Shown here: piece after piece, positions 57,672-64,000 of the stretch
Numbering within the stretch: the stretch's first letter is position 1
Layout of the letters: the number at the start of each line of letters is the position of its first letter
Origin: Streptomyces sp. CB02923
GTDB lineage: Bacteria > Actinomycetota > Actinomycetes > Streptomycetales > Streptomycetaceae
Assembly (NCBI RefSeq): GCF_001905005.1
Contig: NZ_LWKZ01000001.1
Location: 499,775-563,774 of the forward strand
Length of the DNA stretch: 64,000 nucleotides
Direction: 5' to 3'
Translations under genes and position numbers: made by a program
The notes under the pieces: generated by a model
What the model saw: only the letters and a program-made list of their open reading frames with translations
Database searches by the model: none
What the model was told of the DNA's origin: nothing

Positions 57672-59876
57672 TCATTGGGGCGACAATTGCGCGGCCTGGG
57701 AGAAGAGTTGGGGGATCGGGTTGCCCGGGTCGTCGTAGAGGAGCACGAGGTCGCGGGCCCAGGAGACGCCGCCCTCCGCCGCCTTGGCCCGCAGCTCACG
57801 CACCAGTTCGGGCAGCTCGGCGACCGACTTCGGCGCCCCCAGCAGCTGCCGCACCTCCCGGTGGAACTCGTCGCACACCCGGTCGCAGTCCCGCTCGTCG
57901 TGCCCCTCCGCCAGCCACAGCGCGACCGGGTGGCCGGTGTCCAGCGCCCAGCCGACAGCCTCCAGCCCGGTCCCGCCCGCCACCGACCGGCACAGGGCCG
58001 GCACCGCGCCCTCCCCCGCCTCCTCCAGCAGCCGCGACAGACCCGACGTCGAGGCGCGGGTACCGGCCGGCACCCGCAGCCCGGTCAGCCGCCCCGCCGC
58101 GGCCAGGCCCTGCCAGCGCCGCAGCCACGCCGGGTCCACCTCCTGGCGCCGCCCCTGGTCGCGCAGCACCACCGCGCGCGCCGGGCCCAGCGGGCGCAGG
58201 CGCGCGGCACGGCGCGTCGAGGCCGGTACGCGCCAGCGGTCCGCCGGTGTGTGCCAGCGCTCCTCCGGCACCGCGACCTCCAGGCGCACCCGGGCGCCGC
58301 CCGCCGCGTCGTCGGCCCGCAGCAGACGCGGACCGAGCCGCCGGAGCACCTGGTCAACGGCCTGCTCGAAGCTCATCCCGTCCCGCGACTCCTGGATCTC
58401 CACGCGCTGCCACCGGCCCTGCCCGTACCCCTCGCTGACCGACCAGTTGAACAGCTGCCGGCCGCCCATGCCGTCGTAGAACAGCGGCTCGAACTCCACC
58501 AGCAGCGCGTCGGGACGGCGCCGTACCGGCCCGATCCGCTCCCGATCCCTGGGCAGCAGCACGACCGCCTTGGCCGTCACGAACAGTTCCAGCCGCTCCG
58601 CCGCCGCGCGCATCACCGCACCCGCGTCGCCGGGGGCCTCACGCGCCTCGTCCGCCGTCCGCTGCGCGACGATGCGCAGGTAGTGCACGAAGGCACACAG
58701 CTCCGTGTACGGGTCGCTGCCCTGGTACAGCGCGCCGTGCCCGTCCCGCCAGGTACGCAGCGTCCACGGCCCGGCCCGCCCCGTACGGCCCTCCGGGTCC
58801 GCGCGGCCCAGCGCCTCGGCGACCGCGGCGGCCACCACGAGCGGGTCGCACGGCGCGGGCAGCGACGCCAGCAGGTCGAGCGCCTGGAGCCGCTCCTGCA
58901 CGCCCCACAGCCGGCCGCGGCCCGACATGATCGCGTGCTGGGCGTCGAACCACGTGGGCTCGCCCGGCCCGCCGAGGTCCTGCCCCGCCCAGTGCCAGCG
59001 GTCGTGCAAACCCATCAGCGCGTGGTACGGGTCGTCGCCGAGCCCGGTGGCGCCCGGCACGAGATGGTGCGGCGCCAGCCCGCGCAACTCGGTGACCGGC
59101 ACCGCGAGGCCGAGCCGGTCCTCACGGTGACTGCCCTTGACGATGCCGACGACCTCGCCGCGGTCGCAGTCCAGCAGCGGCCCGCCGGACGCGCCCGGGG
59201 TCACCCGGACATCGCTGCCGAACTGGAGGCCGCGGGCGTCGCGGGCACCGAAGCGGACGGCGATGAAGGGGTGGACATCGGCGGCGGTGTCCGGACCGCC
59301 CTCGCCGTACGCCGCTTCCGCCGCGCCGGGCCGGTCCTGATCGTGACCGCGGAAGATGAACGCGTCCTCCAGGAGCGCGGCCGGCTGGTCACTGAGCCAG
59401 GCACACGGGTGCGGCGTCTCCGGGTCGAGAAGCCGCAGGAGCGCGAGGTCGACGCGCGGGGTGGGGGCGGCGGGCCCAGAGGTGTGCCCGGCGTCGCCGA
59501 GGGCAGTGGCCGAGCCCGGTCTCTCATCCACAGCCGCCCCGTACGGCGGCGCGGCCTCCCCCGCGGGCGCCGGGCGGCTCAGGTCGTACTCCAGGCGCGC
59601 GGCGACCACCCGGCCGCCGAACGCCACGCCCACCTCCCCGGCCGGGCCCGTCGGACGGCGCCGGCCGTCCCCGCTCGCGAGCACATGCGCGCAGGTCAGC
59701 ACCCACCCGGGAGCGACGAACACCCCACTGCCCCACAACGGAGCCGGCCGGACACCGGGCGCCGGGCGGATGGCGACGGTGGCCCGGCCCGCATGGCCCA
59801 GGAGGCGCGCGTACCTCTCGCGGTCCGCGCGCTCACCGCGTACGGACCCCTGACCGCCTTCCGGGGCCGCCATCAC
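57672..59876 (-). CDS. Trypsin-like serine protease with VMAP-C-type C-terminal region
   Basis: 734 residues; GTG at 59876 overlaps the upstream stop by 4 bases (ATG at 59873 is the alternative). N-terminal trypsin fold (about 30-280): His in VLTCAHVLA, Asp in RVDLALLRL, Ser in TPGASGGPLL. The remainder has WFDAQHAIMSGRGRLWGVQ and a long region ending with a helix-rich part (CDRVCDEFHREVRQL, WARDLVLLYDDPGNPIP) that resembles the C-terminal domain of vWA-MoxR-associated proteins. No signal peptide is present, so it would act in the cytoplasm, possibly as the protease effector of the system. Confidence 0.83.
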   Translation of the reverse strand: MMAAPEGGQGSVRGERADRERYARLLGHAGRATVAIRPAPGVRPAPLWGSGVFVAPGWVLTCAHVLASGDGRRRPTGPAGEVGVAFGGRVVAARLEYDLSRPAPAGEAAPPYGAAVDERPGSATALGDAGHTSGPAAPTPRVDLALLRLLDPETPHPCAWLSDQPAALLEDAFIFRGHDQDRPGAAEAAYGEGGPDTAADVHPFIAVRFGARDARGLQFGSDVRVTPGASGGPLLDCDRGEVVGIVKGSHREDRLGLAVPVTELRGLAPHHLVPGATGLGDDPYHALMGLHDRWHWAGQDLGGPGEPTWFDAQHAIMSGRGRLWGVQERLQALDLLASLPAPCDPLVVAAAVAEALGRADPEGRTGRAGPWTLRTWRDGHGALYQGSDPYTELCAFVHYLRIVAQRTADEAREAPGDAGAVMRAAAERLELFVTAKAVVLLPRDRERIGPVRRRPDALLVEFEPLFYDGMGGRQLFNWSVSEGYGQGRWQRVEIQESRDGMSFEQAVDQVLRRLGPRLLRADDAAGGARVRLEVAVPEERWHTPADRWRVPASTRRAARLRPLGPARAVVLRDQGRRQEVDPAWLRRWQGLAAAGRLTGLRVPAGTRASTSGLSRLLEEAGEGAVPALCRSVAGGTGLEAVGWALDTGHPVALWLAEGHDERDCDRVCDEFHREVRQLLGAPKSVAELPELVRELRAKAAEGGVSWARDLVLLYDDPGNPIPQLFSQAAQLSPQ

Positions 59877-60274
59877 GCACCCGAATCGTGCGGCCCTCGG
59901 CCGTCGCCCCGGCCGCCATCCGGAATACGGCCCTCACCCGGCGCCTCCTTGCGCCGCCACGTGAGCGTCACCGACAGGTTCGCCTTGGCCTCACCGTCGG
60001 CCAGCAGCGCCACCGCCCGGCCCGGCTTGGCCGCCACCTCCACGCCGAAGCTCACACTGGTCTCGTCCGGCGCCACCCGCTCCGTCGCGGCGCGCAGGCT
60101 CGCCGCGACCCCGCCGACCAGCTCCCGCAGGCCCTCCACGCGGGCTCCGAGCGCTTCCCACGCCCCCACGTCGTCGTATTCCCCGTCCGGCTCCCCCGCG
60201 ACGTCCAGCCGGGACACCCGGGCCCAGACCTCCGTCCCGTCGGGCAGCTCGATGAGATGTGCGCGATCACGCAT
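59873..60274 (-). CDS. CU044_2847/trypsin-co-occurring domain 1 small protein
   Basis: 133 residues from ATG at 60274 with AGGAGG upstream (GTG at 60277 possible). Pattern: LIELPDGTEVWARVSRL, then a helix LEGLRELVGGVAASLRAA-like segment, then a beta-rich SVSFGVEVAAKPGRAVAL and ANLSVTLTWRR. This is the small beta-rich domain that recurs beside trypsin-like proteases in actinobacterial conflict operons. It is the first gene of the minus-strand block and may bind or restrain the protease; that role is inference. Confidence 0.85.
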   Translation of the reverse strand: MRDRAHLIELPDGTEVWARVSRLDVAGEPDGEYDDVGAWEALGARVEGLRELVGGVAASLRAATERVAPDETSVSFGVEVAAKPGRAVALLADGEAKANLSVTLTWRRKEAPGEGRIPDGGRGDGRGPHDSGA

Positions 60275-60425
60275 CACGGCCTCCTGCTCCCCCTGAGCGG
60301 CAATGTCGCACTGCCCCAGGGCCGTTGACAGGTGATCAGGTTAGCCCCAGGGTGCGAGTGACGCGAGGGGTCGCGACGCCTGCCTATCCTGGCCGGGAAC
60401 GTCCCGAAAACCTGGTGGAGAGCAC

Positions 60426-60605
60426 GTGTATTTCACGGATCGCGGTATCGAGGAGCTGGAGAGCCGGCGCGGCGAGGAAGAGGTCACCCTAGGCTGGGTG
60501 GCCGAACAGCTGCGCACCTTCGTCGACCTCAACCCTGACTTCGAGGTCCCCGTCGAACGCCTGGCCACGTGGCTGGCCCGCCTGGACGACGAGGACGACG
60601 ACTGA
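60426..60605 (+). CDS. Small conserved actinobacterial protein, 59 aa (DUF6104-like)
   Basis: GTG start with GGTGGAG upstream; TATCCT at 60385-60390 is a plausible -10. The sequence starts VYFTDRGIEELESRRGEEE and contains LGWVAEQLRTFVDLNPDF and VERLATWLARLDDEDDD. The acidic helical protein closely matches, from memory, a highly conserved small Streptomyces protein of unknown function. It is divergent from the conflict operon. Confidence 0.88.
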   Translation: MYFTDRGIEELESRRGEEEVTLGWVAEQLRTFVDLNPDFEVPVERLATWLARLDDEDDD

Positions 60606-60649
60606 CGCGCAGCGGCCCGGTGGGAGTGCGGGTTGTGCGCGGTCTGGCC

Positions 60650-60805
60650 GGTGGTGGGGTGGGCTCGGGCCCACGCAGGGGTCACTCCTCGACACCGTGT
60701 ACGTCAACGGTGACTACATAGTGAACCCAGATACCCGGCTGCTCTGCGGGGAGACCCCTGCGTGGACCCGAGCCCGGCCGGATTGCGGCTCTCCCGCCAT
60801 CGTGG
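60650..60805. repeat. Inverted-repeat-bounded dispersed element, copy B
   Basis: Left arm 60661-60683 (GGGCTCGGGCCCACGCAGGG...) and right arm 60753-60775 are inverted with one mismatch over 23 bp. The 69-base core includes GACACCGTGTACGTCAACGG and GTGAACCCAGATACCCGGCT. It lacks the hairpin insertion of copy A. One frame reads VYVNGDYIVNPDTRLLCGE, but there is no start or ribosome-binding site, so coding is doubtful. Confidence 0.88.
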
Positions 60806-60877
60806 CTGCAATACCCCTGCGCGCAGCGCAGGGGCCGGTGCCCGCCGCGCGCAGCGCGGTGGCTGGGTCAGGCACGC

Positions 60878-61055
60878 CGTGGGTGCGCACCCGCCGCCGG
60901 GTGACGCCATGGCCGCGCTTGCCCCCGCGACCGTGAGCTTCACCGCTAGGTGGGCGCCGATCAGGTTGGCGTGGGTGCGCACCTGCCGCCGGGTGACGCC
61001 ATAGCCGCCCCCCGCCTCCCCCCCGTGAGCCTCACCGCCAGGTGGGCGGGCACGG
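60878..61055. repeat. 92-bp tandem duplication
   Basis: Two units begin CGTGGGTGCGCAC at 60878 and at 60970. They share CCGCCGGGTGACGCCAT, GTGAGC and TCACCGC-AGGTGGGCG blocks with small indels. They lie between copies B and C of the dispersed element. Confidence 0.8.
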
Positions 61056-61118
61056 CGGTGATCGAAGAATTCCCCCCAGCTGGCCGCAGTCGCCAAACAA
61101 CGTGAGGGGGTGCGTAGG

Positions 61119-61195
61119 GGGCCATCCCCGCAGAGCAGCCGGGTATCTGGGTTCACGACTACATCACCGTTGCCGTACACGGTGTCGAGGAGTTG
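61119..61195. repeat. Dispersed element copy C, inverted and truncated
   Basis: On the minus strand this reads CTCGACACCGTGTACGGCAA, then GTGAACCCAGATACCCGGCT and GCTCTGCGGGGA, matching the core of copies A and B. The outer 23-bp arms are not preserved. With copy B it forms an inverted pair about 460 bp apart. Confidence 0.82.
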
Positions 61196-61359
61196 GCCCC
61201 CTGCGCGCCCCCGCCCCACAGCGAAAGCCATACGACCCCGCGCGCCAGCGAACCCCCTCGCGCGAAGCCCGAAGCGCAATGCGCCCACCCCGCACAAGGT
61301 GAACCACAAACCGAAAACCGCGCGCGCAGCGCGCCGCACACTTGGAACCCCCCGCAGCG

Positions 61360-61401
61360 CGATATATCGTGTTGGCAGATACGCGATATGTTGCGTTGTT
61401 A
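61360..61401 (+). promoter_or_regulatory. Candidate PadR operator and promoter of the DUF4097-padR operon
   Basis: CGATATATCG (61360-61369) is a perfect palindrome, and CGATAT recurs at 61384-61389, 24 bp away. TTGGCA (61372-61377) between them is a plausible -35. The site is 20-60 bases before the DUF4097 start. Autoregulation by the downstream PadR protein is inferred. The rest of 60,606-61,420 holds only the repeats listed. Confidence 0.55.
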
Positions 61402-61420
61402 CACCAGGGGAGGCCAGGAC

Positions 61421-62332
61421 ATGCCGGACCGAACAGAGTGGTCGGTCTCCGATCCACGCACGCTGGAGATCGAGAACTCCGTAACCGCGCTCGAAGTGCG
61501 CATCGTCGGCGGCACCGTCAACGTCGTGGGCACGGCAGACGCCGGCCCGGCCCGCGTCGAGGTCGGCGAACTGTCCGGCCCGCCGCTGACCATCCGCCGG
61601 GAGGCCGGCACGCTCACGGTCACATACGACGATCTGCCCTGGAAGGGTTCGCTGAAGAGGATCAGCCGCGCGGCCTGGAACCGCAGCGCGGTCGTCTCGG
61701 TCACCGTGCCCGCCGCCACCCGGGTGGCGATCGGCACGGTCGGCGCGAGCGCGGTGGTCTCGGGGATCTCGGGACGTACGGAGCTGCGCGGCGTCTCCGG
61801 CGACAGCACCCTCGTTCGTCTGACCGGCCCGGTGCGGGCCGAGACGGTCTCCGGCCGGGTCGAGGGCCAGGCCGTCACCGGCGACCTGAGTTTCCAGTCG
61901 ATTTCCGGGGATCTGACGCTCGTCGACGGCTCCGGTGGCACCGTGAAGGCCGATTCGGTCAGCGGCGACATGGTCCTGGATCTCGATCCGGCAGCCGAGG
62001 GCGCGTTCGTCCGGCTGGCCACGGTCTCCGGCGAGGTCGCCATCCGGCTGCCCGCGCCGGGCGACACCGAGGTGGAGGCGAACACCACCAGCGGCATGGT
62101 CACGAACGCCTTCGAGGATCTGCGCGTCAGCGGCCGGTGGGGGGCCACGCGGATCACGGGCCGCCTCGGCTCGGGCAGCGGCACGCTGAAGGTCACCACG
62201 GTCTCCGGGGCCTTGGCCCTGCTGCGCCGCCCGCCGTCCGAGGAGCGGGCCACCGGGCCGCACGCGGAGGCCGGGGCCGCGCGCAACGGCACCGGCGAAA
62301 CCCCCTCCCCCGCCGACAAGAAGGTGCTCTGA
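61421..62332 (+). CDS. DUF4097-type beta-strand-repeat protein
   Basis: 303 residues from ATG with GGGGAGG upstream. Repeated short strands with VSG/ISG turns (RGVSGDSTLV, ETVSGRVEG, QSISGDLTLV, DSVSGDMVLD, ATVSGEVAI) predict a right-handed beta-solenoid like DUF4097/DUF4098 adhesin-like proteins. No signal peptide is present. It ends 5 bases before padR, so they form one operon; such pairs recur in Streptomyces. Function unknown. Confidence 0.9.
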   Translation: MPDRTEWSVSDPRTLEIENSVTALEVRIVGGTVNVVGTADAGPARVEVGELSGPPLTIRREAGTLTVTYDDLPWKGSLKRISRAAWNRSAVVSVTVPAATRVAIGTVGASAVVSGISGRTELRGVSGDSTLVRLTGPVRAETVSGRVEGQAVTGDLSFQSISGDLTLVDGSGGTVKADSVSGDMVLDLDPAAEGAFVRLATVSGEVAIRLPAPGDTEVEANTTSGMVTNAFEDLRVSGRWGATRITGRLGSGSGTLKVTTVSGALALLRRPPSEERATGPHAEAGAARNGTGETPSPADKKVL

Positions 62333-62337
62333 CAACC

Positions 62338-63507
62338 ATGCCTCCCGTCTTCGCCCATGGCCGCCTCCGCCTCTACCTGCTCAAACTGCTGGACGAGGCC
62401 CCGCGGCACGGCTACGAGATCATCCGACTCCTGGAAGAGCGCTTCCAGGGGCTGTACGCGCCGTCCGCCGGCACGGTCTACCCGCGGCTGGCCAAGCTGG
62501 AGGCCGAGGGCCTGGTCACCCACACCACCGAGGGTGGCCGCAAGGTCTACGCGATCACCGGGGCGGGCCGCGCCGAACTGGCGAACCGGGGCGGCGAGCT
62601 GGCCGACCTGGAGATGGAGATCCGGGAGTCGGTGGCGGCGCTGGCCTCGGACATCCGGGAGGACGTGAGCGGCTCGGCGCGGAATCTGCGCCGTGAGATG
62701 CGCGAGGCGGCCCAGCAGGCGCGCGACAGCCGGTCGGGCGGGCGTGGCGCGGCCGAGGGGAACGGCGGCGAGGAGCACGGGTTCCCGGAGGCCGCCGACT
62801 ACTTCGAGGGCCGCTTCGGCGACAAGGAGGCCTGGCGGCAGGCGAAGGAGGAGTTCCGCCGCGCCAAGGAGGAGTGGAAGGAGCAGGCCCGGCGGGCCAA
62901 GGAGGAGAGCCGGCGGGCGAAGCAGGACGCGCAGCGGGCCCGTAAACAGGCCCGGGACACGCAGCTGTTCGTGCGCGACGAGGTGCAGCAGGCCATCAAG
63001 CGCGTACAGGAACAGGCCCAGGAGCATGTACGTACCGGGGACTGGGCGGGGGCGCTGCGCGAGGCGCTGTCGGAGGTCTCGCGCGAGATGGGCCGTTTCG
63101 GCGCCGGGGCGGAGCCGGCCGGGGGCGGGCAGGCGGACGCGGACCGTTCCGGCGGTCCGGGCGGGCGGGAGCCGTCGGGCGCGGTACGGGTGGGCCTCAC
63201 CAAGGAGGACGCCGCGGCGGGGGCCGGCGGGGCGGACGGCTCCGGGGCGGTGCGGCCGGAGGGCGGTGACCGTGCGCTGCCCGAGCCCGCGTGGGCGTCG
63301 GAGCCCGGTTCCGGCGACCCGGTGCGGGACTTCGACCGGCTGCTGGACCGCTTCCGCGACGACCTGCGGGACGCGGCCCGCGACCACGGGGTCAGCGGCG
63401 AACAGTTGAAGGACGTACGCCGCCGTCTGTCTTCGACTGCTGCGCACGTCGGAGCGCTGTTGCGTGACCCGGAGGCATATGCGGCCCGGCAGGAGCCCCC
63501 GAACTGA
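62338..63507 (+). CDS. PadR-family regulator with long coiled-coil C-terminus
   Basis: 389 residues. The N-terminal PadR winged helix (about 1-90) reads LRLYLLKLLDEAPRHGYEII, APSAGTVYPRLAKLEAEGLV and GGRKVYAITGAGR. The rest is unusual: a charged helix (EEFRRAKEEWKEQARRAKEE, residues about 175-235), then a Gly/Asp-rich linker and a short C-terminal helical domain (VRDFDRLLDRFRDDLRDAAR). It is more than twice the usual PadR length. It probably controls its own operon through the CGATATATCG motif. Confidence 0.9.
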   Translation: MPPVFAHGRLRLYLLKLLDEAPRHGYEIIRLLEERFQGLYAPSAGTVYPRLAKLEAEGLVTHTTEGGRKVYAITGAGRAELANRGGELADLEMEIRESVAALASDIREDVSGSARNLRREMREAAQQARDSRSGGRGAAEGNGGEEHGFPEAADYFEGRFGDKEAWRQAKEEFRRAKEEWKEQARRAKEESRRAKQDAQRARKQARDTQLFVRDEVQQAIKRVQEQAQEHVRTGDWAGALREALSEVSREMGRFGAGAEPAGGGQADADRSGGPGGREPSGAVRVGLTKEDAAAGAGGADGSGAVRPEGGDRALPEPAWASEPGSGDPVRDFDRLLDRFRDDLRDAARDHGVSGEQLKDVRRRLSSTAAHVGALLRDPEAYAARQEPPN

Positions 63508-63711
63508 CCTCTTCGGCAGCTCACCCGTCGGTCACGCACAGTTGTCAGCGGGGGTCTGGGTTCACCGCACGTAATCGGGGAACTCAGTCCCTCGCACGGC
63601 TTTTTGCCCGACGACGGGATCTGCCGCGAGAAATCGCAGACCTGTGGCCGTGTCCGCCTTTACAGTCAACTCTCCTTGTCTGAACGGATCTTGAAGGCCA
63701 AGAGGTAAGCG

Positions 63712-64000
63712 ATGTCGGAATACCCTGCCGTGGCCCGCCGGATGTGGCGCCAGCTGGAGCCCGTCCACGCCATTCTCTACTTCGCACCCGAGGCGTTCGA
63801 GGAGGCGGCAGCTCTCGGCTACGACACCGATTCCCGCTGGCCCAGTTATTTCGCCTGGCGTTCGGCCCCGCTCGGCGCCGCCGGTCCCGAGCTGGTGGCC
63901 GCGACGTTCTACAGCTTCAGCCCGCGGATGATCGCCCGGTACGTGCCGGAGATCTGGTCGACGGCGGCGCCCGGCAAGATACTCGACGCCCGGTTGCAGG
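63712..64000 (+). CDS. SalK/SCO6745-like helical protein, truncated by the window end
   Basis: The first 96 codons are visible from ATG, with AAGAGG upstream. The sequence begins MSEYPAVARRMWRQLEPVHA and continues with ILYFAPEAFEEAAALGY, WPSYFAWRSAPLGAAGPE and FYSFSPRMIARYVPEIWS. These phrases are typical of the actinobacterial SCO6745 (SalK-like) family, from memory. Function is not established. Confidence 0.8.
   Translation, partial: MSEYPAVARRMWRQLEPVHAILYFAPEAFEEAAALGYDTDSRWPSYFAWRSAPLGAAGPELVAATFYSFSPRMIARYVPEIWSTAAPGKILDARLQ

Noticed and set aside
60697..60936. Small gene containing VNPDTRLLCGE
   Set aside because: The phrase lies inside the inverted-repeat element, recurs in copies with different frames and lacks a start signal; the DNA repeat is the better explanation.
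39560..61200. CRISPR array
   Set aside because: Only three unequal copies are present, far apart and with no regular spacers; no cas genes are in the window.

Overview
This is very high-GC DNA with strong third-position G/C bias. It holds conservons, leaderless promoters, GTG starts, chitinase and lysozyme exoenzymes and many P450s, which together point to a Streptomyces-type actinomycete. Family assignments come from reading motifs in the translations; no database search was run.

Layout. Bases 1-11.5 kb hold the edge of a nonribosomal peptide cluster: a truncated NRPS (C-A-N-methyltransferase-T-C, minus strand) divergent from a P450. A small sortase locus (surface protein, class E/F-like sortase, lipoprotein) and a second P450 follow. 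Bases 12-17 kb carry an FtsW/RodA-PBP pair, a small HD protein and an ABC ATPase. Bases 17-20 kb carry two divergent diiron proteins (a ferritin-like protein and an AurF-like N-oxygenase) and a TetR regulator. Bases 20-25 kb carry secreted enzymes: a GH18 chitinase with the classic direct-repeat promoter, an NlpC/P60 peptidase and an S33 peptidase. Bases 25-31 kb hold a four-gene conservon (cvnABCD) followed by a styrene/indole-monooxygenase-like flavoprotein, with a divergent PP2C-like phosphatase. Bases 32-36 kb hold a TetR-P450 unit with a clear palindromic operator, a MarR regulator and a GH25 lysozyme.

Bases 36-48 kb look like core chromosome: an Uma2-type protein, Lon protease under a HAIR (HspR) site, a VOC protein, a rhomboid-like membrane protein, a spermidine-synthase-like protein, a two-component system and the giant 2-oxoglutarate decarboxylase/dehydrogenase (kgd). 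From memory this order resembles the lon to kgd neighbourhood of S. coelicolor.

Bases 48.3-60.3 kb hold the most interesting block, seven minus-strand genes: a trypsin-co-occurring small protein, a trypsin-like/VMAP-C-type protein, a MoxR AAA+ ATPase, a vWA (SAV_2336-type) protein with an intact MIDAS motif, a FxsA-like RiPP precursor, a FxsB-like radical SAM/SPASM enzyme and a TIR-NB-ARC-TPR protein. It looks like a three-part vWA/MoxR/protease conflict system joined to a cyclophane-RiPP (FxSxx-COOH) system. The precursor lacks the canonical FxSxx end and finishes in a Tyr-Tyr-Asp-Asp plus Pro-Asp repeat tail.

Bases 60.3-64 kb hold a 59-residue conserved protein, a repeat-rich gap, a DUF4097-PadR operon with palindromic upstream motifs and a truncated SalK/SCO6745-like gene. 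A roughly 150-180 bp inverted-repeat-bounded element occurs at 39.57 kb and 60.66 kb, with a partial inverted copy at 61.12 kb. No tRNA, rRNA, CRISPR array, insertion sequence or replication origin was recognised.
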